A program made the translations under genes and the position numbers. Positions 52,362-61,718 of a DNA stretch of 64,000 bases are shown in pieces. Numbering within the stretch: the stretch's first letter is position 1; every line of letters starts with the position of its first letter. Source of the DNA: Oscillospiraceae bacterium (GTDB taxonomy: Bacteria > Bacillota > Clostridia > Oscillospirales > CAG-272); NCBI GenBank assembly GCA_015064885.1, contig SVRJ01000004.1:1-64000 (forward strand). The letters are read 5' to 3'. Below the pieces are notes generated by a model that did not search any database, was not told where the DNA came from, and saw only the letters and a program-made list of their open reading frames with translations.

Positions 52362-53213
52362 TCACTTTGTATAAAAAAGTACTCCGAGTGTATTTGGACC
52401 GCAGTGGCTTGATATTACGCCTCCTGCCTGAGTTATAAGGATCTCCTCAAAATAACCGAGCGCCTCTATCTTTTCTTTCACCAGGTCGATGATCGCCTGC
52501 TCGCATCCCGAGTGAGTAATAAATACTCTTTTACTGTCGGCATTCACCAGCTGCGAGGAAAGATCGTCAACGTAAGCGGAAAGAGCCACCGACATACGTC
52601 CGCGGTACTTTTTGCCTACTCCCATTTTTCCGTCCTTGACTATTATCATGGGATGAAGCTTGAGCGTATTTGCCATAATAGCGGTTATGGCAGTGCATCT
52701 TCCTCCCCTTGCAAGGAAGGTAAGCGTATCTACAACAAAGCTCGCTCTGACCTTTGCTCTGTCGGCATTGATCATGTCGACTATCTCTTCCGCGGTACGC
52801 CCTTCAAAAGCAAGCTCGGCAGCTTTTATCACCTGAAGCCCTATCCCCGTAGAAAGGTTCTCGGAATCTATAACGAATATACGGTCATAATCCTCCTGTG
52901 CACCGAGAATGCGCGGAACGTTACACGTACTGCTCATATGTGAGGATATTCCGAAAAAGATAATATCGTCTCCGTTATCCATAAACGGCTTAAAGACCTC
53001 AAGCGTTTTTTCAAACGTAATGGCTGCGGTCTTCGGGGTGGTTTTGTTTTCGTCAGACCACCTGAATATCTCATCCGGAGTTATTTCGAGACCGTCAAAA
53101 TAGCTTTTTCCGTCGAGAAGAATACAAAGCGGAACTATGGAAATGTCATATTTTTTAATAATGTCTTCACTAAGGTCACACGTACTGTCGGCAATTATTT
53201 TTATTTTTTTCAT
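52362..53213 (-). CDS. DegV family fatty-acid-binding protein
   Basis: 283 aa. Family blocks: KIIADSTCDLSEDIIKKYDISIVPL at the start, GDDIIFFGISSHMSSTCNVPRI around residue 90 (the fatty-acid carboxylate Ser region), FVVDTLTFLARGGRC (about residue 160) and VFITHSGCEQA. These proteins present fatty acids to FakA kinase for phospholipid use. FakA is not in the window. The C-terminus HCGPNTLGVLFYTK is typical. It is preceded by a terminator and so is transcribed alone. Confidence 0.93.
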   Translation of the reverse strand: MKKIKIIADSTCDLSEDIIKKYDISIVPLCILLDGKSYFDGLEITPDEIFRWSDENKTTPKTAAITFEKTLEVFKPFMDNGDDIIFFGISSHMSSTCNVPRILGAQEDYDRIFVIDSENLSTGIGLQVIKAAELAFEGRTAEEIVDMINADRAKVRASFVVDTLTFLARGGRCTAITAIMANTLKLHPMIIVKDGKMGVGKKYRGRMSVALSAYVDDLSSQLVNADSKRVFITHSGCEQAIIDLVKEKIEALGYFEEILITQAGGVISSHCGPNTLGVLFYTK

Positions 53214-53233
53214 AGCATACCTCTTATATTTTT

Positions 53234-53268
53234 AAAAAAAAGGCTGTTGAAAACAACAGCCTTTTTTA
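53234..53268 (-). terminator. Terminator of the CofE-like gene
   Basis: AAAAAGGCTGTT and AACAGCCTTTTTT around GAAAAC form a symmetrical stem just past the stop of the minus-strand CofE-like gene. Confidence 0.92.
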
Positions 53269-53278
53269 ATCCTTGGAA

Positions 53279-54472
53279 TTATTCTGTTGTATAATTATCA
53301 AAATATCCCTGAATATGAACGATAGGTGTTCCCTTGTCTCCCGAACCGGACGTAAGGTCACAGAGTGAACCGATAAGGTCTGTAAGGCGTCTGGGTGTAG
53401 TTCCTTCGGATACCATCTGACCTACAAGGTTACCATCCTTCTGAGTTATCTTCTCCTTGATAGCCTCCTTGAGCGCATCGCCCGAAAGATCTGCAAAATC
53501 ATTGTCTGCAAGATATTTGAGCTTCAACTCGTTGGGAGTTCCTTCGAGACCTGCCGTATATGCGGGAGAAACTACCGGGTCAGCAAGCTCCCAGATCTTA
53601 CCGATGGGATCCTTGAATGCACCGTCTCCGTACACCATTACCTCAACGAGCTTGCCTGTTGCCTCGAAAAGTCTTCTCTGTATGTCCTCAACGAGGGGCT
53701 GGCAATCTCTCGGGAAAAGCTTCACCTGATTTTCGGTAGCCTTATTGGATCCGAGAAGTCCGTAATCCTTGTTATAGCCGCTTCCGTTAACGGGAGCATT
53801 GAGGATCTCATCAAGTCCGAATACGCGTTCTGCACCTGCAGCCTTGAGAAGGCGCTTTGTACGGAAGCGAGTGTGTATATCGCAGTTTATTACGTTCTTT
53901 GTATAATTGAGAACGGCTCTGGGATCGTTAGCGAAAACTATCTCAGCCTCTGCTCCGCAATCACGGATAAGGCCCTCGTAATATTCAACGTAATCAACTC
54001 CGGTGAAAGGATGCTTTTCGTATCCGAAGAGCTCGCGGTACTTTGCGAGGTCAAGAACGTCACGGTAAGGATCCACTCCCTTTTCATCCATTGCATCTAT
54101 GCTTATAAGGTGGTTTCCTACCTCGTCGGATGGATATGAGAGCATAAGTACCACTTTTTTAGCGCCCTTTGCTATTCCGCGAAGGCATATAGCAAAACGG
54201 TTTCGGCTGAGTATCGGGAAGACAACGCCTACAGTTTCACCGCCGAGCTTTTCTTTGACGTCTGCAGCTATATCTTCAACTGTAGCGTAGTTTCCCTGTG
54301 CGCGGGCCACTATAGCCTCTGTCATAGCAACGATATCGCGGTTGCGGATCTCATAGCCTTCCTCTTTGGAAGCATCGAGAATAGAATCGGTAACGATCTG
54401 TGCAAGATCATCGCCGTTTCTGATTATAGGCGCACGAACGCCTCTTGATATGGTACCTACCATACGACTCAT
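53279..54472 (-). CDS. CofE-like gamma-glutamyl ligase family protein
   Basis: 397 aa, longer than archaeal CofE (about 250). The N-terminal 250 residues follow the F420-0:L-glutamate ligase pattern: [68 protein letters not shown] and [16 protein letters not shown]. The remaining 120 residues ([28 protein letters not shown]...) are an extension seen in Firmicutes homologues. Coenzyme F420 is not expected in Clostridia, so the ligase probably glutamylates another acceptor. Monocistronic, with terminators around it. Confidence 0.75.
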   Translation of the reverse strand: MSRMVGTISRGVRAPIIRNGDDLAQIVTDSILDASKEEGYEIRNRDIVAMTEAIVARAQGNYATVEDIAADVKEKLGGETVGVVFPILSRNRFAICLRGIAKGAKKVVLMLSYPSDEVGNHLISIDAMDEKGVDPYRDVLDLAKYRELFGYEKHPFTGVDYVEYYEGLIRDCGAEAEIVFANDPRAVLNYTKNVINCDIHTRFRTKRLLKAAGAERVFGLDEILNAPVNGSGYNKDYGLLGSNKATENQVKLFPRDCQPLVEDIQRRLFEATGKLVEVMVYGDGAFKDPIGKIWELADPVVSPAYTAGLEGTPNELKLKYLADNDFADLSGDALKEAIKEKITQKDGNLVGQMVSEGTTPRRLTDLIGSLCDLTSGSGDKGTPIVHIQGYFDNYTTE

Positions 54473-54654
54473 TATAAACCACTCCTTTAATTAACTCACG
54501 TGTTCTGTGATGGGTTTGAATTTTTTTGCACAATATAGTATACCATAAAATCTTCAAAAAGTAAAGAACAATTTTAACAAAAAACTCCCTCTTGATTTTT
54601 TTTTACAAATAGTTAATCTTTTCGACGCAAGAAAAACGGTATACGCGTTTATTT

Positions 54655-55338
54655 TCAGAGTCTGAGCGTTTTGAGATAGGCTTTATGCTCTTCAGTAATT
54701 CTGAAGCTTTCGCATGCTTTTCTTATGCTCATACCATGAACGAATGGTGGGAGACGCCTCTGCTCTATATATTTCACTGCGCTTTCATACTGAAGAGCAA
54801 GTGCCGTGGCAAAGAACCACGCTGTCATCATATTGACGTAGTATTCATCGCTTATTATTCGTGCGCATCTGAGAAGGTACTCCTCCTTAAAATCCTCCCC
54901 GTCAAGGAAATGGAGCATAAGCATCTCTTCTCCGAATCTCACCGTATAAGGGTGTACAGATGCTATCCACCCGTCAATAAGGGGCAACAGCTTCTCCTTG
55001 TTTTTTGCAAAGCATTTCGGGCGCAGGCCGTCGCACGTCGCCCAGTTATCCACATGCGGAAGGAATCTCTCGATCTCGGTTATACATCTGTCAAAGTCAT
55101 TTATCTCCGAGATCAGAAATGCGTGCAGATTATTCTCGTCATAATATTCGTGCGGAAGCTCGCGAAGAAAGCTTTCATCTATTCCTTCTTTTTTCATTTT
55201 TCTTGCAAGCGCTCTGAGAGACGGTACTCTGACACCGATCATTCTCTCAAGACTAACGGTCGGAACAAGCCTTGACTGAAATTCTCTGTATTCAGCGTCT
55301 TGCATATTTATCAGTTGTTCATATATAATGCTTTTCAT
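54655..55338 (-). CDS. AlkD-like DNA alkylation repair glycosylase
   Basis: 227 aa of HEAT-like helical repeats. The AlkD/AlkC signature is visible: MIGVRVPSLRALARKMKKE, YDENNLHAFLISEI, FLPHVDNWATCDGLRPKCFAKNKEKLL (the W..D pair of the active site) and HPYTVRFGEEMLMLHFL. It removes N3- or N7-alkylated purines without flipping. Length matches AlkD (about 230). It stands alone on minus, with an AT-rich divergent region to the GH110 gene. Confidence 0.9.
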   Translation of the reverse strand: MKSIIYEQLINMQDAEYREFQSRLVPTVSLERMIGVRVPSLRALARKMKKEGIDESFLRELPHEYYDENNLHAFLISEINDFDRCITEIERFLPHVDNWATCDGLRPKCFAKNKEKLLPLIDGWIASVHPYTVRFGEEMLMLHFLDGEDFKEEYLLRCARIISDEYYVNMMTAWFFATALALQYESAVKYIEQRRLPPFVHGMSIRKACESFRITEEHKAYLKTLRL

Positions 55339-55422
55339 ATAAACACTCCGTTTTTTACTCTGTTATTATAATAACACAGACAGGATAAAAAGTCAAGCCG
55401 CTTTGAAAATATTTATATAGTA

Positions 55423-55442
55423 AAGTGCAAAAAAGCACTTTG
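55423..55442. promoter_or_regulatory. Perfect inverted repeat upstream of the GH110 promoter
   Basis: AAAGTGC and GCACTTT separated by six A. It ends 4 bases before the -35 box, a position suited to an activator or repressor of the glycosidase operon. Confidence 0.5.
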
Positions 55443-55446
55443 GATA

Positions 55447-55475
55447 TTGACATTGCAAAATATAAATGCTATAAT
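55447..55475 (+). promoter_or_regulatory. Promoter of the GH110-GH95 operon
   Basis: TTGACA and TATAAT spaced by 17 bases, 40 bases before the ATG. Confidence 0.9.
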
Positions 55476-55515
55476 TAATATATAAAATTATATACCGAAG
55501 GTAAGGATAAGCAAG

Positions 55516-57105
55516 ATGACACTTTTAAGCTCTCCTTTTGATTCTGTAGCTCACTCTCTTGCGCTGACTTTAAAGTACGCAAAGGAAACGGGAGAAAAGG
55601 AAATATGTATTCCCAAAGGGACCTATCACGTCTATGCGAGCGAGGCTTCCGCTCCGCCGATCTGCGTCGCAAATCACGGCCATAACGGATTTAAAGCCAC
55701 CGCTCTTTCAATAGAGGCTATGAACGATATCACGGTAGACGGATCGGGAAGTGAGTTTATTCTCCACGGGCCTATGGACTTTGCGATAATAAGCAGATCA
55801 AGGAACGTAACCGTCAAAAATCTTACTGTCAGATGTGCCGACACATGCAATTTTCAAGGAAAGGTCACAGAAAGCACAGAGGAATATGTTAAAATAAAAC
55901 TCGATGAACATCCCGAGCTTCATTTCTTCGGTGATACGCTATTTCAGAAATTCAGCGACAACCAATACGAGGCTATGGGTAGAACTCTCGATTACGTCAC
56001 AGAGACTATGGAGCTTCGCAGAGGCACGGGAGACGAAAATTTCGGAACGTCGATAAACAAGCTGAAAAAGGCACTTGACGGTGACGTTCTAACGATATAC
56101 GGAGCAAAAAACATTCCTCCGGTAGGTGATACCATAGTCTTTACTATGTCGAGAAGGTGCAATCAGGCTTTTCTCGTATCACATTCTGAAAACGTGGTCC
56201 TCGAGAATATAATAGTGAATACCTGCTGGGGAATGGCTTTTATCGCACAAAAATCCAAGGACGTGACGGTACGCTCATGTACGGTAACTCCGGACGCGGG
56301 CAGATACTGGTCTGCAGGTCAGGACGCGACTCATTTCGTAAACTGCCGCGGAAGAGTCATAATAGAGGACAGTCTGTTTGAAAATCAACTTGACGACGCC
56401 GTCAATCTTCACGGAATATATACCGTCATTGCCAAGAAGGCTTCCGATTCAATACTCGTTCGCTACGGACATTTTCAGGCAAGGGGTATAGACATATATT
56501 CGGTCGGTGACAAAATTCAGATACTCGACAGAGAAAGTCAGCAGCCGAAGGCTTTTGCAAGAGTAAAATCTGTCGACGTTCTAAGCGCGGAATACACATC
56601 TCTGGAGTTATCTGATATCGATGGAGAGATATGCGAAAATATGATAGTCGAAAATCTTTCGGACAAGGCTGACGCGATCATCAGAAACAACGTCATCAGA
56701 AACAACCGCGCACGCGGTATGCTGATTGCTGCCAAGGGACACATAGAGATCGTCGGTAATTATTTTCACAGCGGCGGTGCGGCAATACAGTTTGAGTCAG
56801 ACCCAATGAAATGGCTTGAATGCGGATCTGTAAACGACGTAACGATAAAGAATAATTTCTTCGACGACTGCCGTCACGGTAAATGGAGCCGTGCCGTAAT
56901 CGACATAAACAAGCGAAGAAAGACGGTTGACGGCTTCTACTACCACGGAAGCATAAGAATAACAAACAACCGATTCACACAGACAAGCGTTCCCTGCGTC
57001 TGTGCAGACAACGTCAGGGATCTCGTATTTTCGGATAACGAATACGTATGCGAAACTCCTGTAGTTGCGGCACACGCCTATGTAAACCGAGAAATGTTTG
57101 AATAA
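55516..57105 (+). CDS. GH110-like alpha-1,3-galactosidase (beta-helix)
   Basis: 529 aa, no signal peptide. Right-handed parallel beta-helix with repeated short strands (VTVKNLTVRCADT, VVLENIIVNTCWGMAF, VTVRSCTVTPDAGRYWSAGQDATHFVNCRG, VIIEDSLFENQLDDAVNLHGIYT, IEIVGNYFHSGGAAIQFE). The paired acids in ENQLDDAVNLHG and the later EIVGNYF block resemble GH110 enzymes, which remove the terminal alpha-1,3-galactose of blood group B and related glycans. The next gene, a GH95 fucosidase, would remove the adjacent alpha-1,2-fucose, which supports the assignment. Assigned from memory of the family. Confidence 0.78.
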   Translation: MTLLSSPFDSVAHSLALTLKYAKETGEKEICIPKGTYHVYASEASAPPICVANHGHNGFKATALSIEAMNDITVDGSGSEFILHGPMDFAIISRSRNVTVKNLTVRCADTCNFQGKVTESTEEYVKIKLDEHPELHFFGDTLFQKFSDNQYEAMGRTLDYVTETMELRRGTGDENFGTSINKLKKALDGDVLTIYGAKNIPPVGDTIVFTMSRRCNQAFLVSHSENVVLENIIVNTCWGMAFIAQKSKDVTVRSCTVTPDAGRYWSAGQDATHFVNCRGRVIIEDSLFENQLDDAVNLHGIYTVIAKKASDSILVRYGHFQARGIDIYSVGDKIQILDRESQQPKAFARVKSVDVLSAEYTSLELSDIDGEICENMIVENLSDKADAIIRNNVIRNNRARGMLIAAKGHIEIVGNYFHSGGAAIQFESDPMKWLECGSVNDVTIKNNFFDDCRHGKWSRAVIDINKRRKTVDGFYYHGSIRITNNRFTQTSVPCVCADNVRDLVFSDNEYVCETPVVAAHAYVNREMFE

Positions 57106-57130
57106 TACAGACCGCAAAGGAGATAAAACT

Positions 57131-59425
57131 ATGGAAAACAGGCTCAGATATTCATTACCCGCAACCTGTTTTGAGGAAGCACTTCCCCTCGGTAACGGTT
57201 CGGTAGGAGCCATGGTATACGGAAAACCGGGCGTTGAAAAAATATCACTTAATCATGATACGCTCTGGTCGGGAAAGCCGAAAAGAGTAAAAAAGGAAGG
57301 CGCCTATGATGCCTATATAAAAAGTCAGGCACTTGTCCTTTCCGGCAAGGTCGAGGAAGCAGAGGCTCTTATAGAAAAAGAGTTTACGTCCGATTTTTCA
57401 CAAACGTATATGCCTCTCGGAAATCTTTATATCAGATCCGAGTGCGAGGGAGAAATAAGCGATTATTACCGTGAGCTTGACTTTGAAACGGCAGCGGTAA
57501 ACGTAAGATACAAGCAAAACGGAATAGCCTTCAACAGAAAATACATTGTTTCGCATCCCGACAACTGCATTGCGGTATTCCTATCCTCCGACGCACCGTC
57601 AAGCTATACCTTCTCGGCCGACTCTCAGCTAAAAAGTATCACTACGGCATATCAAAACATGCTGTTTTTGACAGGTGAGGCTCCTTCCAATATGCCGGCA
57701 ACAGATTATACGAAAACGTCACCGATCGAATACGACGGAAGCGGTATAAAATTTGCGGCTATAGGCGCTGTAAAAACAAACGGAAGCATTTCGTTTGAGA
57801 GATCCGAGCTTACGGTAAAGGATGCTACCGAAGTTTATTTTACGATGTGTATTGAGACAAGCTTTGTCTCATTCGATTCGCTTCCCGTAAAGGATCATTA
57901 TTATCCTTGCAGATCCCGCGTTGAAAAGCTTTCGGAGGTTCGGTTCTCCGAGATACTCAAGAGGCATACGGAGGATCACTCTTCTCTTTATTCACGTATA
58001 AAAACCGATTTCGGATTCCCTATATCCGATAAAAATACAGATGAACGCTTAAAAGCTGAGGATAAATCGCAGGATCTCGGACTTATTGAGCTGATCTATA
58101 ATTTCGGCCGTTATCTCATCATAGCATCATCGAGAGAAGGTAGTGAGGCAACCAATCTCCAAGGTATTTGGAATGAGATGTTTATTCCTCCGTGGCAAGC
58201 AAATTACACGGTAAACATCAATACCCAAATGAATTACTGGCCTGTGCTTATGTGCAATCTCGCAGGACTTGATATGCCGCTTGTAGATCTGATAAAAAAG
58301 ATAAGCGTCACCGGAATGGATACGGCAAAGGAGTTTTACCGTGCAAACGGCTATTGTGCACATCATAACGTTGACATATGGGGACATTCATCACCGGTAG
58401 GGCTTCAAAGACCGAGAAGCACACAGTGGGCATTCTGGAACATGTCAGCGGGTTGGCTTTGCAGACATCTCTTTGAGCATTATGAATATACACTCGACAA
58501 GGATTTCCTCCGTGATACAGCTTATCCGCTCATGAAGGGTGCGGCAGAATTCTATCTTTCGGTAATGATAAAGGACGGTGAAAACTATATTGTATCTCCT
58601 TCCACATCACCCGAAAACTCATACAAAAATGCAGAAGGAAAACGCCTTGTGCTCGCAAAGCACACTGCAATGACACAGGCTATACTCACCGATCTTTTCA
58701 CATGTATTTCAAAGTCTGCGGATATTCTCGGCATCGATGACGACTTTGTAAAAAAGGTTCGTCAATTGCTTCCTGCCTTCAACACGTATAAAATAGGCTC
58801 GCAAGGACAGCTTCTCGAATACGACGAAGAATATGAGGAGTTCGATATAAAGCACCGTCACACATCACATCTGTACGGTCTTTATCCGGGTGATGAGATC
58901 ACTGTTGAAGGAACGCCGGAGCTTGCCGACGCATGCAGAGTTACTCTTGACCGCAGAGGCGATTTCAGCACGGGATGGGCTATGGGCTGGCGCGTATGCT
59001 TTTGGGCAAAGCTGAAGGATGGAAACAGAGCTCTCAATATCCTAAATAATCAGCTGAGATTCACAGATCCAAAAAACAGAAGCACTTGGAAAGGCGGCGG
59101 AAGCTTCCTCAATCTCTTCTGTGCGCATCCTCCATTCCAGATAGACGGAAATTTCGGTGTTTGCGCGGGAATAACGCTCATGCTTCTTCAATGTGAGGAC
59201 AGCAAGATACGGATCCTGCCTGCTCTTCCGGACAAATTCACCGACGGAAGCATAAGTGGGCTTAAGGCAAAGGGTAATATCACTGTGGATATTGAGTGGA
59301 AGAATAAAAAGGCTTCACGTGTTACTCTTGAAAGTCCATACACGCAGAAGGTTACGCTCGACGTACAGGGCAAAGAAATAAAAGCTCTGCTCTTTGCTAA
59401 CGAAAAGCTTGTGTTGGAGTTTTAA
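57131..59425 (+). CDS. GH95 alpha-L-fucosidase
   Basis: 764 aa from MENRLRYSLPATCFEEALPLGNG (AAAGGAG 9 bases upstream), with no signal peptide. GH95 hallmarks: LPLGNGSVGAMVYG...ISLNHDTLWSG in the N-terminal beta domain; NLQGIWNEMFIPPWQANYTVNINTQMNYW in the (alpha/alpha)6 barrel; the acid Glu in IVSPSTSPENSYKN; and KHRHTSHLYGLYPGDEI. The enzyme inverts alpha-1,2-fucosyl (or alpha-galactosyl) linkages on mucin, milk or plant glycans. The reading frame opens just after the GH110 stop (25-base gap), so they share a message. Confidence 0.93.
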   Translation: MENRLRYSLPATCFEEALPLGNGSVGAMVYGKPGVEKISLNHDTLWSGKPKRVKKEGAYDAYIKSQALVLSGKVEEAEALIEKEFTSDFSQTYMPLGNLYIRSECEGEISDYYRELDFETAAVNVRYKQNGIAFNRKYIVSHPDNCIAVFLSSDAPSSYTFSADSQLKSITTAYQNMLFLTGEAPSNMPATDYTKTSPIEYDGSGIKFAAIGAVKTNGSISFERSELTVKDATEVYFTMCIETSFVSFDSLPVKDHYYPCRSRVEKLSEVRFSEILKRHTEDHSSLYSRIKTDFGFPISDKNTDERLKAEDKSQDLGLIELIYNFGRYLIIASSREGSEATNLQGIWNEMFIPPWQANYTVNINTQMNYWPVLMCNLAGLDMPLVDLIKKISVTGMDTAKEFYRANGYCAHHNVDIWGHSSPVGLQRPRSTQWAFWNMSAGWLCRHLFEHYEYTLDKDFLRDTAYPLMKGAAEFYLSVMIKDGENYIVSPSTSPENSYKNAEGKRLVLAKHTAMTQAILTDLFTCISKSADILGIDDDFVKKVRQLLPAFNTYKIGSQGQLLEYDEEYEEFDIKHRHTSHLYGLYPGDEITVEGTPELADACRVTLDRRGDFSTGWAMGWRVCFWAKLKDGNRALNILNNQLRFTDPKNRSTWKGGGSFLNLFCAHPPFQIDGNFGVCAGITLMLLQCEDSKIRILPALPDKFTDGSISGLKAKGNITVDIEWKNKKASRVTLESPYTQKVTLDVQGKEIKALLFANEKLVLEF

Positions 59426-59536
59426 CAGTCATAGATGTTTTAAAAAATAAATTCGCCTTCATAACTAGGTAGTTTGAAATGGCACGTGCTCTCCACACTT
59501 ACATCATTACAGAAAATACTATAACGGAGAAATAAG

Positions 59537-60610
59537 ATGGCTCACAACTTTCAAAAACAAATAGATTTTCTTCTCGAAAACGCCAATCCCTCCATCCGTC
59601 TCCGTGTAAAGAAAGAGATTCTCGGTAACATTGCAGCAGAGGAAGAAACGGATCTTATTGCTCAGATCAAAGAAGAACAGATATACAAGCTCATCGCAAG
59701 TTGTCAAAAGGAAAACGGCTGGCTTGGCAACGGCTTTCACGGACCGAACAAAGATGCCGGACCTTACGAGAACCAAGAGGTCGGCACAAAGTGGCTTGCA
59801 GAAAAGGCAGTTGGTAAGAACGATCCCGTGCTGAAGCGTGCTATGGATGCCTTTGTGACAACCGAACTGACAGACCTTTGCTATCGTACCAAGGGCAAAT
59901 ATTATGACGAGTTCCGCTATGCTGCCAACGGTCAGAATCTGATTCGCTCGGCTTGTATCGCACGTGCCGGATATGAAGGTATTATTGATATCAGACCGCA
60001 GATACAGTTGGCACTTGACTCTTTTAAGCGTGTGCTTGAAGTGGATTCTATCTTGGATATCACACGCATTAAAAAGATCAGCGGCAAGGAAAAGCGTGTT
60101 TTCAACGATTACGAAAAGTGGCCTTGCTATTATCATCTTGATATTTTGGCACATACGACCTCGTGGAGAACCGAGGATAATATTAAGATTCTCGCAGAAG
60201 CCGTGAAAAAGCTGATGCGCTCTGACCGCCCCGAATGTCAAGTCGGCGGTGACAGTTGGGTAGGATACGTTCTTGGAACGGTAGGTTGCCTTAAGGAAGG
60301 ATACACTCTCGGTTATGACAAGGACGGCGTTCATTATACATATCTTGACCGTGTAGAATGGCTCTGCCGTTGCGGTCTTGCAACCTATATCCCCGAACTA
60401 CAAGCGGAAGTAGATCTTCTCGCCAATGCCATTGACGAAAACGGTATTTGTCGAGCCAACGTTGATGAAAATCAACTAAAAGGCATCAGCACCTACGGCG
60501 GTCAACAGCTTGAGGTCGATTGGAAAAACGATGCAAGAAAACTGTGCGATATTACGTTCCGAGTTCTCTTGATAATGCACTACACCAACGGAGGTAAATA
60601 TGAGCTTTGA
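59537..60610 (+). CDS. Unknown tandem paralog 1 of 3
   Basis: 357 aa, SD CGGAG. Not recognised. Starts FQKQIDFLLENANPSIRLRVKKEIL and carries NGWLGNGFHGPNK, a central YYHLDILAHTTSWRTEDNIKILAEAV and a C-terminal DITFRVLLIMH. Mostly helical, without signal peptide or membrane helices, suggesting an alpha/alpha-toroid or repeat fold. Arg codons are mostly CGT/CGC, whereas the neighbouring glycosidases prefer AGA, so the trio may be acquired. About 110 bases separate it from GH95, with no clear terminator. Confidence 0.72.
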   Translation: MAHNFQKQIDFLLENANPSIRLRVKKEILGNIAAEEETDLIAQIKEEQIYKLIASCQKENGWLGNGFHGPNKDAGPYENQEVGTKWLAEKAVGKNDPVLKRAMDAFVTTELTDLCYRTKGKYYDEFRYAANGQNLIRSACIARAGYEGIIDIRPQIQLALDSFKRVLEVDSILDITRIKKISGKEKRVFNDYEKWPCYYHLDILAHTTSWRTEDNIKILAEAVKKLMRSDRPECQVGGDSWVGYVLGTVGCLKEGYTLGYDKDGVHYTYLDRVEWLCRCGLATYIPELQAEVDLLANAIDENGICRANVDENQLKGISTYGGQQLEVDWKNDARKLCDITFRVLLIMHYTNGGKYEL

Positions 60611-61715
60611 CTATCAAAAATCAATAGATTTTCTTCTTGAAAACGGCAGAGATGTGATTCAGTACCGTTTGCATAAAGACATACTCCATGATCTCACCGA
60701 AGCTGAGGAAGAACTGCTTCTTGAAAAGGTGATGCAGACACCCGAATATCAGTTGCTTTTAACTCACGTTAAGCCAAACGGATATATCGGCATCGGTATG
60801 CACTCTTGGGAGAAATTCAAAGCATCACATCTTGATGACGGAGAAAATGCCGCAAGACTCTTACATAATTACGGTATCCCCAAGGATATGCCTATCGTGC
60901 AAAATTTCGTGAAAGCCATGCGTGACGATGCGGTACTCAAGCAAGAGTTTTCGTATTACAATCCCGAAAAGGTGCGATTTGAAACACGTAGTATCGGCAT
61001 CAACAGCGGCTCGTCTCTTGACGTCACACTGTATGCTTGTCAAGCGTTGCTCGGTTATGGTGACGATCCCGAAATGCGACATTTTGTTGATGCTTCTTAT
61101 AAGGCATTCGTCAGCTTGCTTGATTACGAGTCGGCAGATGAGATCACGACCTTCAATCCGAATCTCAAGAGAAAATATAACTACCCCACCATCACGCCCG
61201 ACACCTATTTCCCGTGTCAATACCATCTTGAAACCTTGGCTGAAACGCAGAGTTGGCGCACAGAGGAAAGTATTGCCCGTCTTGCCGAAGCAATCGACCA
61301 CCACGACAGAATCACAAAGGATTTCGGCGGTTTTGCGGTAAAGATCAACGGTAAGCAGGTAGGACCCGGCTGGGCGTATATGAATCCCTTTTTTGCGCTG
61401 TCATTTCCGCAGAAAGCTCCCAATCACAGAAAGACATTGACCGCGCTTGCAAAGGTCACAGGAGATCGAACACAAGTGGTCAGAGAATCGGTGGAAACCC
61501 TGCTTGAAATGCTGTCCGAGGATGGCGTACTTCGTACCACGTTCACATCGTCTTATGAAAAAAGTCGTTTCAAAGACAATTTCCGCAGCGGACATCCTTA
61601 TGCAGAGATCGGGCTTGAACCCGACCATAGAAAAGATACGGCGATATGGTGTGAGCTTACATTTTGGGCGGTAGAATTTTTGCATATAATTGAACGCATG
61701 AAAAAAGGAGAATGA
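60600..61715 (+). CDS. Unknown tandem paralog 2 of 3
   Basis: 371 aa. Overlaps the end of paralog 1 by 11 bases; SD GGAGG is inside its 3' end. It shares DYQKSIDFLLENGRDVIQYRLHKDIL, NGYIGIGMHSWEKF, QYHLETLAETQSWRTEESIARLAEAID and a C-terminal AIWCELTFWAVEFLH with its siblings. Function unknown. The shared central motif (YHL-x-LA-x-T-x-SWRTE) probably marks an active or binding site. Confidence 0.72.
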   Translation: MSFDYQKSIDFLLENGRDVIQYRLHKDILHDLTEAEEELLLEKVMQTPEYQLLLTHVKPNGYIGIGMHSWEKFKASHLDDGENAARLLHNYGIPKDMPIVQNFVKAMRDDAVLKQEFSYYNPEKVRFETRSIGINSGSSLDVTLYACQALLGYGDDPEMRHFVDASYKAFVSLLDYESADEITTFNPNLKRKYNYPTITPDTYFPCQYHLETLAETQSWRTEESIARLAEAIDHHDRITKDFGGFAVKINGKQVGPGWAYMNPFFALSFPQKAPNHRKTLTALAKVTGDRTQVVRESVETLLEMLSEDGVLRTTFTSSYEKSRFKDNFRSGHPYAEIGLEPDHRKDTAIWCELTFWAVEFLHIIERMKKGE

Positions 61716-61718
61716 GTC

